This document shows, in pieces, positions 43,960-52,732 of a DNA stretch of 64,000 nt; within the stretch, counting starts at the first letter, position 1; every line of letters starts with the position of its first letter. Where the stretch lies: positions 391,960 to 455,959 of the forward strand of contig NZ_LT904904.1 of assembly GCF_900199725.1 (NCBI RefSeq). The letters run 5' to 3'. The translations under genes were made by a program, and so were the position numbers. The notes under the pieces are model-generated. The model was not told the origin of the DNA. It was given only the letters and a program-made list of their open reading frames with translations, and did not search any database. This DNA is from Cytobacillus massiliigabonensis. GTDB taxonomy: Bacteria > Bacillota > Bacilli > Bacillales > Cytobacillaceae.

Positions 43960-44567
43960 TGGGGTGGAAATTGGAAAAAGAGGATATGTGCCGATATCCG
44001 GTTGTGGCAGCTGGAAAATCCCTTTCGGTCTGTTGCCCCAGCCTGCGAAAATGCTGGGGCTATAAGACTAGTAAATGTAATAAAGATGTCAGTTCGCATT
44101 TGCGCCATCTCGGGGAGTAATCGGGGGAGTGGTTTCAGGGAGATGGCGCAAATGCTCAGGTGGAGGGGGATATGTGCCGATATCCGGGTGTGGCAGCTGG
44201 GAACTCCCTTTCGGTCTGTTGCCCTAACCTGTGGAAATGCTGGGGTTATAAGACTAGTAAAGTAATAAGGATGTCAGTTCGCATTTGCGCCATCTCGGGG
44301 AGTAATCGGGGAGTTGTTTCAGGGAGATGGCGCAAATGCTCAGGTGGAGGGGGATATGTGCCGATATCCGGGTGTGGTAGATGGGAACTCCCTTTCGGTC
44401 TGTTGCCCCACCCTGTGGAAATGCTGGAGTTATAAGACTAGTAAATGTAATAAGGATGTCAGTTCGCATTTGCGCCATCTCGGGGAGTAATCGGGGAGTT
44501 GTTTCAGGGAGATGGCGCAAATGCTCAGGTGGAGGGGGATATGTGTGGACGTCCGGGTGTGGCAGCT
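43960..44567. repeat. Three ~185-bp direct repeats plus the start of a fourth
   Basis: GGATATGTGCCGATATCCGG begins units at 43982, 44168 and 44352 (periods 186 and 184); a diverged fourth start is at 44537. Each full unit contains a perfect 16-bp inverted repeat, GCATTTGCGCCATCTC / GAGATGGCGCAAATGC (44096-44111/44140-44155, 44281-44296/44324-44339, 44466-44481/44509-44524), plus smaller stems GGATAT/ATATCC and CCCCAGC/GCTGGGG (unit 1). Short open frames in it simply follow the repeat and have no ribosome sites. Confidence 0.9.
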
Positions 44568-44707
44568 GGAAAATCCCTCACCCGGATGTGCTGCCGCACC
44601 TCCGGCTTCAGCTATCGCTGAAGCTTGCCAAATAAAGAGTTATTCGCTTTTTGTGAGCGAGCTCCCAAACGCAAATAACTCTTTATTTGGCAGGTGAGGG
44701 ATTTTCC
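44568..44707. other. 140-nt multibranched inverted-repeat element before nuoA
   Basis: Perfect outer arms GGAAAATCCCTCACC (44568-44582) and its complement (44693-44707) enclose three further stems: CCGG..GTGC/GCAC..CCGG (44582-44605), GCTTCAGC/GCTGAAGC (44605-44624) and a 19-bp perfect stem TGCCAAATAAAGAGTTATT (44626-44644) with 44674-44692. The last is capped by TCGCT/AGCGA. Almost every base can pair as a junction of four helices. No T tract follows, so it is not an ordinary terminator. It could be a structured RNA or a small inverted-repeat mobile element. Confidence 0.85.
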
Positions 44708-44726
44708 AATAATATACTAGGGCTTG

Positions 44727-44755
44727 TCGACACATATTTGGAAGAGTGCTATAAT
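44727..44755 (+). promoter_or_regulatory. nuo operon promoter
   Basis: TCGACA (44727-44732), 17 nt, TATAAT (44750-44755), 20 nt after the structured element. Confidence 0.75.
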
Positions 44756-44812
44756 GGTTACGGTTACAAATATTGAAGAATTAAAAATTTTACAACATTG
44801 GAGGGGATAGAC

Positions 44813-45187
44813 ATGGAAATGCTAAATTTATATCAAAATAACTATTTGATCGTGTTTGTATTCCTATGTCTGGGGATTTTGTTACCTGTGGTGGCGCTGT
44901 TTTTAGGGAAGCTTTTGCGGCCTTATAAACCGTATGATTCGAAGTACACCACGTACGAGAGCGGACTTGAACCATTCAGTGATTCAAGGGTACAGTTCAA
45001 TGTGCGCTATTATATTTTTGCCCTTATGTTTGTTATTTTTGATGTAGAGACAGTGTTTTTGTATCCTTGGGCTGTTGCATACGAAAAACTCGGAATCTTT
45101 GCATTAATTGAGATGTTAATTTTTGTATTTATGCTTGTTATCGGTCTTATTTATGCTTGGAAGAAGAAGGTGCTGAAATGGATCTAA
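44813..45187 (+). CDS. nuoA: NADH-quinone oxidoreductase subunit A
   Basis: A three-helix membrane subunit at the hinge of complex [41 protein letters not shown] is the family hallmark region, with the conserved acidic residues of the quinone-coupling loop. The ATG at 44813 follows TTGGAGGGG; an in-frame start at 44798 overlaps it. 124 aa. Overlaps nuoB by 10 nt. Confidence 0.96.
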   Translation: MEMLNLYQNNYLIVFVFLCLGILLPVVALFLGKLLRPYKPYDSKYTTYESGLEPFSDSRVQFNVRYYIFALMFVIFDVETVFLYPWAVAYEKLGIFALIEMLIFVFMLVIGLIYAWKKKVLKWI

Positions 45188-45690
45188 GAATCGAAAACAT
45201 CCCAGAAGAGGATATGCAGGAGATACAAAGAACGGTATTTATGTCAACGCTTGAACAAATTAAAGCATGGTCTCGCAGCAACTCGTTATGGCCTATGACT
45301 TTCGGTCTTGCTTGCTGTGCGATTGAAATGATGCAGGCAAGTAATGCGCACTATGATTTAGAACGCTTCGGTACATTCTATCGCAATTCCCCCCGCCAAT
45401 CAGATGTAATGATCGTATCAGGCACAGTTACAAAGAAAATGGCACCTATTCTTCGCAGGTTATATGATCAAATGCCAGAACCAAAGTGGGTAATTGCTAT
45501 GGGTTCCTGTGCAACAGCTGGCGGACCTTATGTGAAATCTTATTCAGTTGTTAAAGGCGTCGATCAAATAGTACCTGTTGATGTTTACATACCTGGATGT
45601 CCGCCAAATCCAGCGGCATTAATTTATGGAATCAATAAATTGAAAGAAAAGATCCGTTACGAGGCTAAGACTGGGAAGAAGGTGATCTAA
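45178..45690 (+). CDS. nuoB: NADH-quinone oxidoreductase subunit B
   Basis: Carries the terminal N2 [4Fe-4S] cluster that reduces quinone. Ligand cysteines are in [16 protein letters not shown] and [10 protein letters not shown] at 45178, inside the nuoA 3' end, after GAAGGTG; 170 aa. nuoC begins 3 nt after its stop. Confidence 0.97.
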   Translation: MDLRIENIPEEDMQEIQRTVFMSTLEQIKAWSRSNSLWPMTFGLACCAIEMMQASNAHYDLERFGTFYRNSPRQSDVMIVSGTVTKKMAPILRRLYDQMPEPKWVIAMGSCATAGGPYVKSYSVVKGVDQIVPVDVYIPGCPPNPAALIYGINKLKEKIRYEAKTGKKVI

Positions 45691-45693
45691 CCT

Positions 45694-46959
45694 ATGAGCG
45701 GTGAAAAAGATTTAGAACAGCTCAAAAAAGAGGCTGCTGCGAAAGCGAAGGCTGCTGCACTAGCAAAAATGAAGGCGAAGGAACAAGGTGAAGAAAAGGA
45801 AGAGGCGCCAGCTGAGAACCTTGACATAGCCAAGCAAAAAGCTGCTGCTGCTGCGAAAGCAAAGGCAGCCGCATTAGCAAAAATGAAGGCGAAGGAGCAA
45901 GGTGAAGAGAAGGAAGAAACACCAGCTGAAGACCTTGACATCGCCAAGCAAAAGGCCGCTGCTGCCGCGAAAGCAAAGGCTGCCGCACTAGCAAAAATGA
46001 AGGCGAAGGAACAAGGTGAAGAGAAGGAAGAAACACCAGCTGAAGACCTTGACATCGCTAAGCAAAAAGCCGCTGCTGCCGCGAAGGCGAAGGCTGCCGC
46101 AGCCGCGAAAGCAAAATCTGCTGCTCAAGCACAACAATCAAGTGAGTCTGGGGACGATGCGAAGGCAAAAGCTGCTGCCGCTGCGAAAGCAAAGGCTGCT
46201 GCTGCAGCGAAAGCAAAAGCCGCTGCACTGGCAAAGCAATCAGGCGAATCCGGTGGAGATGACGAAAAGGCAAAAGCGATTGCCGCCGCTAAGGCGAAAG
46301 CCGCCGCAGCTGCTAAGGCAAAAGCTGCTGCATCAGCAAAAGCTGGAGGCGCTGCAGGAGACGATGAAAAAGCAAAAGCGATTGCCGCAGCAAAGGCAAA
46401 AGCTGCCGCTGCCGCCGCTGCCAAAGCAAAGGCAGGCAGTGGAAGTGCAAAGTCTGAACCAGCGGAAGAAGCAATGCCATCACCAAATCAGCCATATCTT
46501 GATAAATATATTAGAGTCATAGAGGAGCATCTTGGAAAGGATTATATAGAAGATTACTATATTAATAATCTTTCAAAAGATGTGCCAACACTTGTTGCAA
46601 AGCCGGAAAGCTATTATAAAATTGCAGAGTTTTTAAAATATAACGAGCAATTAGGTTTTGATTATTTATCAGAGCTGCATGGAACGGATTTTGAAACACA
46701 TATGGAAGTGTATGTTCACTTATATTCATATAAAAATAGTCAATCCGTTGCATTAAAAGTGAAGATTGACCGTGATGGACCAACAATTGATTCATTGGAG
46801 CCGCTTTGGGCAGGCGCGAATTGGCCAGAGTGTGAGGCATATGATTTACTTGGCATCAAGTTTACGAATCATCCGAACTTGCACCGCATTATGCTTGGTG
46901 AAGAATGGGTTGGCCATCCACTTAGGAAAGACTATGAACCGTATGATGTGGAGGTGTAA
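45694..46959 (+). CDS. nuoC: NADH-quinone oxidoreductase subunit C with long Ala/Lys-rich N-terminal repeat
   Basis: The conserved 30-kDa subunit domain is residues about 265-421 (DKYIRVIEEHLGKDYIE, WPECEAYDLLGIKFTNHPNLHRIML, HPLRKDYEP). The first ~255 residues are a low-complexity helical extension. Three ~38-residue units (IAKQKAAAAAKAKAAALAKM then KAKEQGEEKEETPAEDLD) are followed by shorter AAKAKAAA blocks separated by SGDD/GGDDEKAKAI linkers. Typical NuoC proteins are ~150-200 aa; alanine/lysine-rich extensions are also seen in other Bacillus NuoC. The extension stays in frame and is GC-richer than its surroundings. Its role is unknown. ATG 3 nt after nuoB, with GAAGGTG as ribosome site. 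Confidence 0.94.
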   Translation: MSGEKDLEQLKKEAAAKAKAAALAKMKAKEQGEEKEEAPAENLDIAKQKAAAAAKAKAAALAKMKAKEQGEEKEETPAEDLDIAKQKAAAAAKAKAAALAKMKAKEQGEEKEETPAEDLDIAKQKAAAAAKAKAAAAAKAKSAAQAQQSSESGDDAKAKAAAAAKAKAAAAAKAKAAALAKQSGESGGDDEKAKAIAAAKAKAAAAAKAKAAASAKAGGAAGDDEKAKAIAAAKAKAAAAAAAKAKAGSGSAKSEPAEEAMPSPNQPYLDKYIRVIEEHLGKDYIEDYYINNLSKDVPTLVAKPESYYKIAEFLKYNEQLGFDYLSELHGTDFETHMEVYVHLYSYKNSQSVALKVKIDRDGPTIDSLEPLWAGANWPECEAYDLLGIKFTNHPNLHRIMLGEEWVGHPLRKDYEPYDVEV

Positions 46960-46962
46960 CCA

Positions 46963-48063
46963 ATGTTGCGAACAGAAGAAATGCTTTTGAACGTAGGACC
47001 TCAGCATCCAAGTACGCACGGTGTTTTTCGTCTCGTCTTAAAAATTGATGGAGAAACCATTGTAGAAGCAAAGCCAGTCATCGGCTACCTTCATCGCGGA
47101 ACAGAAAAGCTGGCAGAAAATCTTCAATATACACAAATTATTCCTTATACTGACCGGATGGACTACGTCTCTGCTATGACGAATAACTATGTCATTTGTC
47201 ATGCAGTTGAAACAATGATGGATATTAAAATTCCTGAGAGAGCGGAATATTTACGTGTCATTGCCATGGAGCTTGGCCGGGTAGCAAGCCACCTTGTCTG
47301 GTTTGGTACATACTTGCTTGACCTTGGGGCAACGAGCCCGCTTCTCTACGCTTTCCGTGAAAGGGAAATGATTATCAATATGCTTAATGAGCTGTCAGGT
47401 GCTCGTCTAACATTTAACTACATGCGTGTAGGAGGAGTGAAATGGGACGCGCCAGAAGGCTGGATTGATAAAGTAAGAGAGTTCGTCCCTTATATGCGTG
47501 AACAATTAAAGGGCTATCATACGCTCGTAACAGGGAACGAAATCTTTATGAACCGTGTAAAAGGAATTGGTACATACACGAAGGAAGATGCGCTTAATTA
47601 TTCACTTAGCGGAGCCAATCTTCGCTGCACAGGAGTAAAATGGGATCTGCGTAAAAATGAGCCTTATTCCATCTATGATCGCTTTGATTTTAATGTGGTT
47701 ACCCGTGAAACAGGGGATGCATGGGCGCGATACCACTGCCGGCTTGATGAAATTGAGGAATCATTGAAAATACTAGAACAGGCATGTGAACAGTTCCCTG
47801 CTGAAGGTGAAATTTTAGCGAAGGTGCCAAAGATTATTAAGGCGCCTAAGGGAGAGGCATTTGTACGAATTGAGTCTCCTCGGGGAGAAATCGGCTGTTA
47901 TATTGCAAGTGATGGAAAAAAAGAACCGTATCGTCTGAAGTTTCGAAGACCATCATTCTATAATCTACAAATTCTCCCTAAGCTGTTAGAGGGAGAAACA
48001 ATTGCAAACTTAATTTCCATTCTAGGAGCGGTTGACATCATCCTAGGGGAGGTGGATGGCTAA
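46963..48063 (+). CDS. nuoD: NADH-quinone oxidoreductase subunit D
   Basis: The 49-kDa subunit forming the quinone-binding pocket with NuoB. LNVGPQHPSTHGVFRLVL, the GYLHRGTEKL loop with the quinone-binding histidine, and the C-terminal ISILGAVDIILGEVDG are diagnostic. 366 aa; ATG 3 nt after the nuoC stop, preceded by GGAGGTG. Its stop overlaps nuoH by one base. Confidence 0.97.
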   Translation: MLRTEEMLLNVGPQHPSTHGVFRLVLKIDGETIVEAKPVIGYLHRGTEKLAENLQYTQIIPYTDRMDYVSAMTNNYVICHAVETMMDIKIPERAEYLRVIAMELGRVASHLVWFGTYLLDLGATSPLLYAFREREMIINMLNELSGARLTFNYMRVGGVKWDAPEGWIDKVREFVPYMREQLKGYHTLVTGNEIFMNRVKGIGTYTKEDALNYSLSGANLRCTGVKWDLRKNEPYSIYDRFDFNVVTRETGDAWARYHCRLDEIEESLKILEQACEQFPAEGEILAKVPKIIKAPKGEAFVRIESPRGEIGCYIASDGKKEPYRLKFRRPSFYNLQILPKLLEGETIANLISILGAVDIILGEVDG

Positions 48064-49073
48064 TGGTTGAAGAGTTATTGCATTCCCAGCCGGGGATCTT
48101 AAACTTTGGGATTTTCTTTTTACTTGCAACCGTTTTGCTTTTAGTCATTTTAGGATTCGTAACCTATGCGATCCTGGCAGAGCGGAAGGTTATGGGATTT
48201 ATGCAGCTCCGCCAAGGTCCAAACCAAGTCGGCGGGCGCTGGGGATTATTGCAAACCGTTGCAGACGTTTTAAAGCTTCTGCTAAAAGAAGATACGATTC
48301 CAAAGCTTGCTGATAAACCACTGTTTATTTTAGCGCCAGTAATCGCATTTGCTCCATCCTTTATAGTCATCGCAGCGATTCCATTTACAGATAAATTGCA
48401 ATTTGCAGATTTAAATATTGGACTGCTTTACTATATTGCCATTTCAGGATTAACAACAATCGGGATGGTTACCGGAGGATGGGCATCCAACAATAAATAT
48501 GCCCTCCTTGGGGGAATGCGTGCAGCTGCACAGATGATTTCCTATGAAATTCCGCTTGTTATGTCAGTGCTGGGAGTTATCCTTTTAACTGGAAGTTTAA
48601 ATTTGAATGATATTGTAGCAGCTCAGGAAAATGTATGGTATATCCTGCTTCAGCCTGTTGCATTTATCGTCTTTCTCATTGCTTCAGTGGCTGAGTTAAA
48701 CCGTGTTCCATTTGACCTTCCTGAATCTGAAAACGAACTTGTGGCAGGGTTCCATGTCGAATATTCTGGATTCCGCTGGGCATTTTTCATGCTTGCAGAA
48801 TATGTGTATATGTTTGCGATGGCATCCTTAACAACGGTTTTATTCTTAGGAGGATGGCTGCCGCTATTCTCATTCCTAGACTTTATTCCAGGTGCTGTCT
48901 GGTTTGCGCTTAAGTTCATGTTTGTTGTTTTCTTATTAATCTGGTTCCGAAGCACATTCCCGCGTATTCGGGCAGATAAATTAATGGAATTTGCCTGGAA
49001 AATTCTTTTGCCAATCGCGTTAGCGAATATTTTCCTGACAGCCATCATCAAGGAGATTTTAAAACTGTTATAA
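48063..49073 (+). CDS. nuoH: NADH-quinone oxidoreductase subunit H
   Basis: The eight-helix membrane subunit that caps the quinone tunnel. LAERKVMGFMQLRQGPNQVGGRWGLLQ and ELNRVPFDLPESENELVAGFHVEYSG are the signature segments. 336 aa. ATG overlaps the nuoD stop by one base. Followed by a 376-nt insertion of repeats before nuoI. Confidence 0.97.
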   Translation: MVEELLHSQPGILNFGIFFLLATVLLLVILGFVTYAILAERKVMGFMQLRQGPNQVGGRWGLLQTVADVLKLLLKEDTIPKLADKPLFILAPVIAFAPSFIVIAAIPFTDKLQFADLNIGLLYYIAISGLTTIGMVTGGWASNNKYALLGGMRAAAQMISYEIPLVMSVLGVILLTGSLNLNDIVAAQENVWYILLQPVAFIVFLIASVAELNRVPFDLPESENELVAGFHVEYSGFRWAFFMLAEYVYMFAMASLTTVLFLGGWLPLFSFLDFIPGAVWFALKFMFVVFLLIWFRSTFPRIRADKLMEFAWKILLPIALANIFLTAIIKEILKLL

Positions 49074-49074
49074 G

Positions 49075-49378
49075 AAAAGCGGAAGCGCCTTGGTCATCGA
49101 CGTACAAACTGGAATGGCCGCGACTGAGATAAAGGAAACACGAAGAGTGAGAGCGATTCGATGTTGACTTATCGTAGAGAGGGGACCTGAAGTTTGATAG
49201 GCGATAGGCGCTGGAGCTAGACAGTAGAAAAGCGGAAGCGCCTTGGTCATCGACGTACAAACTGGAAGGGTCGCGACAGAGATATAGGAAACACGAAGAG
49301 TGAGAGCGATTCGATGTTGACTTATCGCATGGAGGGGATCTGAAGTTTGATAGGCGATAGGACGCTTGCGCTAGACAA
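49075..49378. repeat. Two tandem family A2 repeats inside the nuo operon
   Basis: Copies start at about 49076 and 49229 (period 153): AAAGCGGAAGCGCCTTGGTC...GACGTACAAACTGGAA...GAAACACGAAGAGTGAGAGC...CGATGTTGACTTATCG...GAAGTTTGATAGGCGATAGG, ending AGCTAGACAG or GCTAGACAATT. They are the reverse complement of the A2 copy at 9886. Codon-free, with no promoter seen before nuoI, so transcription of nuoIJKLMN probably runs through them. Confidence 0.85.
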
Positions 49379-49449
49379 TTCTCTAACACCAAAGTTACTA
49401 CTATTATCTTATCTTAAAAAAGTCTACTTTAACCGCAAGGGGTGAAAAC

Positions 49450-49875
49450 ATGCTTGGATTTGGATTAGCAAAAGGCTTAAAGTATACCCTGAAAAATTTA
49501 ACGAAAGAAAAACCAACCTATGAGTATCCGAATGAGCCACTCCCATTGCCAGATCGATTTCGGGGGATTCAAAAGTTTTATCCGGAAAAATGCATCGTTT
49601 GTAATCAATGTGCGAATATTTGCCCGACTGATTGCATCCAGCTGACGGGGAAAAAACACCCTGATCCGAACAAAAAGGGAAAAATTATTGATACGTATGA
49701 TATTAACTTTGAAATTTGTATTCTTTGCGATCTGTGTACAGAGGTTTGTCCGACAGAGGCAATCATTATGTCTAATAACTTTGAACTCGCTGAGTATAGC
49801 CGTGATGAGCTATTTAAAAATCTCGAATGGCTGGATGAAAATGACGAGAATATACGGAAGGTGAATAAAGCATGA
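49450..49875 (+). CDS. nuoI: NADH-quinone oxidoreductase subunit I
   Basis: Ferredoxin-like subunit with two [4Fe-4S] clusters: CIVCNQCANICPTDC and CILCDLCTEVCPTEA, the CxxCxxCxxxCP pair of the family. 141 aa. ATG after CAAGGGGTG. Overlaps nuoJ by 4 nt (ATGA). Confidence 0.97.
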   Translation: MLGFGLAKGLKYTLKNLTKEKPTYEYPNEPLPLPDRFRGIQKFYPEKCIVCNQCANICPTDCIQLTGKKHPDPNKKGKIIDTYDINFEICILCDLCTEVCPTEAIIMSNNFELAEYSRDELFKNLEWLDENDENIRKVNKA

Positions 49876-50393
49876 CGTTTTCTGGTGAATTTTTAGCGTT
49901 TATTTCACTCGCTTTAGTTGCAGTAATTGGCGGCGTGCTCCTATTAAACCTTACCAAGGTCGTGCACATGATCCTTGCGCTCGTTTTTACTTTTGTCAGT
50001 ATAGCGGGGATCTTTGTTCTGCTGTCAGCTGAGTTTCTTGCTGCCGTTCAAATACTCATCTATTCTGGGGCGATTACCATCATTATGCTATTTGGAATCA
50101 TGTTAACCCGCCACGATGATACGAATGTGCCGAAGACGGGACGCCTGCGAAAGCTGCTTCTCTTCTTAGGGATTCTTGGGTTTGCATTCGCCTTTTACAT
50201 TGGAATTTACAATCTTGACTTTGGTGAAGCAGCAGCAACATTACATGAGAATAACACTGAACAGATTGGGATTGCGCTTTATTCAAAATATATTATTCCA
50301 TTTGAATTAACATCTGTCTTATTGCTGGCTGCGCTTATTGGAGCGATTGTGCTGTCAAAGAATGATCAGGAGAAGGAGGCGAAGAAGGAATGA
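49872..50393 (+). CDS. nuoJ: NADH-quinone oxidoreductase subunit J
   Basis: Five-helix membrane subunit; [21 protein letters not shown] carries the conserved pi-bulge helix region of the family. 173 aa. Start and stop overlap nuoI and nuoK by 4 nt each, indicating tight coupling. Confidence 0.96.
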   Translation: MTFSGEFLAFISLALVAVIGGVLLLNLTKVVHMILALVFTFVSIAGIFVLLSAEFLAAVQILIYSGAITIIMLFGIMLTRHDDTNVPKTGRLRKLLLFLGILGFAFAFYIGIYNLDFGEAAATLHENNTEQIGIALYSKYIIPFELTSVLLLAALIGAIVLSKNDQEKEAKKE

Positions 50394-50704
50394 GTTCAGT
50401 TCCACTTTCAGCCTACCTGGCGCTGGGTTTAATTCTATTCTGTATCGGTTTATATGGTGCTTTAACAAAGAAAAACATCATCATTGTTCTTATTTCGATT
50501 GAACTAATGCTCAATGCAGCGAACATTAACTTAGTAGCGTTCAGTAAATTCGGTGTGATGCCATCCATATCAGGACAAATCTTCGCACTTTTCGTAATGG
50601 CTGTTGCGGCTGCAGAAGTTGCTGTCGGAGTAGCTATATTAATTGCGTTATACCGTAATCGGAATACAGTTAATATTGATGAAGTGAACACATTGAAACA
50701 CTAG
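50390..50704 (+). CDS. nuoK: NADH-quinone oxidoreductase subunit K
   Basis: Three-helix Mrp-like subunit. [19 protein letters not shown] contains the conserved membrane glutamate and [18 protein letters not shown] the second one. 104 aa. ATG overlaps the nuoJ stop; ribosome site AAGGAGGCGAAGAAGG. Confidence 0.96.
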   Translation: MSSVPLSAYLALGLILFCIGLYGALTKKNIIIVLISIELMLNAANINLVAFSKFGVMPSISGQIFALFVMAVAAAEVAVGVAILIALYRNRNTVNIDEVNTLKH

Positions 50705-50872
50705 AGGTTTCTAGAAAAAGGGAAAAGATGCATGTGAAAGAAGGAGAAATCGGCTCACTTGCTGATTTTGTGCGAATCTCGCGTCTGACCTCCCGCCTCT
50801 AGTCATCTAACACGTTGGCTCTATTGACTATACAAAACTATAAACGTGTTCAAAAAGGGGATTGTGATATTG
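50705..50872 (+). other. nuoK-nuoL spacer with inverted repeats
   Basis: An unusually long gap for this operon. It holds AAATCGGCTCACTTGCTGATTT (similar to the terminator hairpins at 2772 and 58530 but with a mismatch and few T residues) and ACACGTT / AACGTGT arms 31 nt apart just before the nuoL ribosome site. Confidence 0.55.
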
Positions 50873-52732
50873 ATGGAGAATGCATGGATCATACCGCTTT
50901 TCCCGCTTTTATCGTTTTTGTTCCTTATCTTTTTTGGCAAACGACTGAAGGAAGCAAGTGCATACATAGGAATCCTGCTCTCGCTTGCATCGTTCGTCTA
51001 CTCCTTATTGGTGCTGTTCGAAAGATTTACATCACCCACACATAAGGCAGAGTCGGTTTGGCTGACGATAGGGGATGTTCAGTTAACAGCGGGTTTTGAA
51101 GTCAATCAATTAAATGCATTAATGCTTGTAATCGTCTCGCTTGTCAGTTTCCTTGTACATACGTATTCAAAGGGATATATGCACGGTGATGAACGATTCC
51201 ATGTGTATTATGCTTACTTAGGCTTATTTACATTTGCGATGCTAGGCTTAGTGCTTTCGCCAAACCTTCTGCAAACGTATATTTTCTGGGAGCTTGTTGG
51301 ATTAGGTTCCTTCTTGCTAATTGGTTTCTATTTTTATAAGGAAGAAGCCAAAAAGGCAGCCAAGAAGGCGTTTATCATGACGCGTATTGGGGACGTTGGC
51401 CTTTTAATAGGAATGATTCTATTATTCTGGCAAGTTGGAAGCTTCGAGTATGATGAAATTTTTGCAGCTGTCGAGGCTGGAGCAGTTTCTTCAACAATGA
51501 TTACATTAACAGCCATTCTAATTTTTGTAGGAGCTGTTGGAAAATCAGGTCAATTCCCGCTTCATACATGGCTGCCGGATGCGATGGAAGGTCCGACGCC
51601 GGTTTCTGCTTTAATCCACGCCGCAACGATGGTTGCAGCAGGGGTATATTTAGTGGCATCCCTGTTCCCGCTCTTTACGGCAAGCGAGACAGCGCTGATG
51701 ACGGTTGCGATCATTGGGGCATTCACTGCAATCTTCGCAGCAAGCATAGGGCTTGTTCAGAAGGATATAAAAAGAGTGCTTGCCTATTCAACAGTCAGCC
51801 AGCTAGGCTACATGATGCTTGCACTTGGATCTGCAGGCTATGTTGCTGGTGTGTTCCACCTTATGACTCACGCTTTCTTTAAAGCATTGCTTTTCCTTGC
51901 GGCAGGCAGTGTGATCCATGCGGTGCATACGCAGGATATTGAAAAAATGGGCGGTTTATGGAAAAAGCTTCGTGTAACAGGTCCATTATTTTTGATTGGA
52001 ACATTAGCGATCAGCGGTGTCCCTTTATTTTCAGGCTTCTTTAGTAAGGATGAAATTTTAATTGCAGCTTGGGCACATGGAAATACGGTGTTATTCTGGC
52101 TGGCAGTAATTGCTGCTTTCTTCACAGCATTCTATATGTTCCGTCTCTTCTTTATGGTATTTACTGGTGAATCACGCAGTGAAATGAAGCATGTGAAGGA
52201 GTCGCCAAGTGTGATGACCGTGCCGATGATTGTACTTGCCATTCTTGCTGTAGTAGCAGGGTATGTCAATACACCTTGGTTTGGGACTTTTCTTGGAGAT
52301 TGGCTGACAGAAGGAAATCCTGCTCTTGGGCACGGGCATATTGAAGGTCCATCATGGATCATGATTGTTGCAACGGTTGTCTCTTTATTAGGAATTTTCC
52401 TCGCTTGGCTCATTTACAGCAAGCGTTCGCTATCACGTGACTGGCTCGGTGCTTCGTCACTATATAATCTTTTATACAATAAGTATTATATAGATGAATT
52501 TTACGAGTTAACGATTTTGAAAATAACAAAAGGACTTAGTCTTGTTCTCCGTTTCATTGAAACATTCATCGTTGAGGGAATCGTTAAGGGTGTTGCAGGA
52601 GCGGTTTCGGGACTTGGTCACATAGGCTCTAGATTCCAGAATGGGCAGATCCAAAAATATGGAACGGTCGCATTTATCGGCTTAGCGATCCTAGTCGTTG
52701 TATTTGCTGTAACAGGGGGGTATTTGAAATGA
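50873..52732 (+). CDS. nuoL: NADH-quinone oxidoreductase subunit L
   Basis: The distal antiporter-like proton-pumping subunit (ND5 family). Signatures are IFWELVGLGSFLLIGFYFYK, KSGQFPLHTWLPDAMEGPTP, SALIHAATMVAAGVYL and HAFFKALLFLAAG; a long lateral helix and final TM lie in the C-terminal ~130 residues. About 619 aa. The start is ATG at 50873 or the TTG directly before it (50870), which is nearer ideal spacing from AAAGGGG. Overlaps nuoM by 4 nt. Confidence 0.96.
   Translation: MENAWIIPLFPLLSFLFLIFFGKRLKEASAYIGILLSLASFVYSLLVLFERFTSPTHKAESVWLTIGDVQLTAGFEVNQLNALMLVIVSLVSFLVHTYSKGYMHGDERFHVYYAYLGLFTFAMLGLVLSPNLLQTYIFWELVGLGSFLLIGFYFYKEEAKKAAKKAFIMTRIGDVGLLIGMILLFWQVGSFEYDEIFAAVEAGAVSSTMITLTAILIFVGAVGKSGQFPLHTWLPDAMEGPTPVSALIHAATMVAAGVYLVASLFPLFTASETALMTVAIIGAFTAIFAASIGLVQKDIKRVLAYSTVSQLGYMMLALGSAGYVAGVFHLMTHAFFKALLFLAAGSVIHAVHTQDIEKMGGLWKKLRVTGPLFLIGTLAISGVPLFSGFFSKDEILIAAWAHGNTVLFWLAVIAAFFTAFYMFRLFFMVFTGESRSEMKHVKESPSVMTVPMIVLAILAVVAGYVNTPWFGTFLGDWLTEGNPALGHGHIEGPSWIMIVATVVSLLGIFLAWLIYSKRSLSRDWLGASSLYNLLYNKYYIDEFYELTILKITKGLSLVLRFIETFIVEGIVKGVAGAVSGLGHIGSRFQNGQIQKYGTVAFIGLAILVVVFAVTGGYLK

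Noticed and set aside
43954..44635. Short plus-strand frames of 60-100 codons in the 185-bp repeats
   Set aside because: They repeat the DNA period, switch frame between units, lack ribosome sites and are Cys/Trp-rich as expected from translated non-coding sequence.
45687..46424. Ala- or Leu-rich minus-strand frames opposite nuoC
   Set aside because: They are shadows of the Ala/Lys codon repeat on the coding strand.
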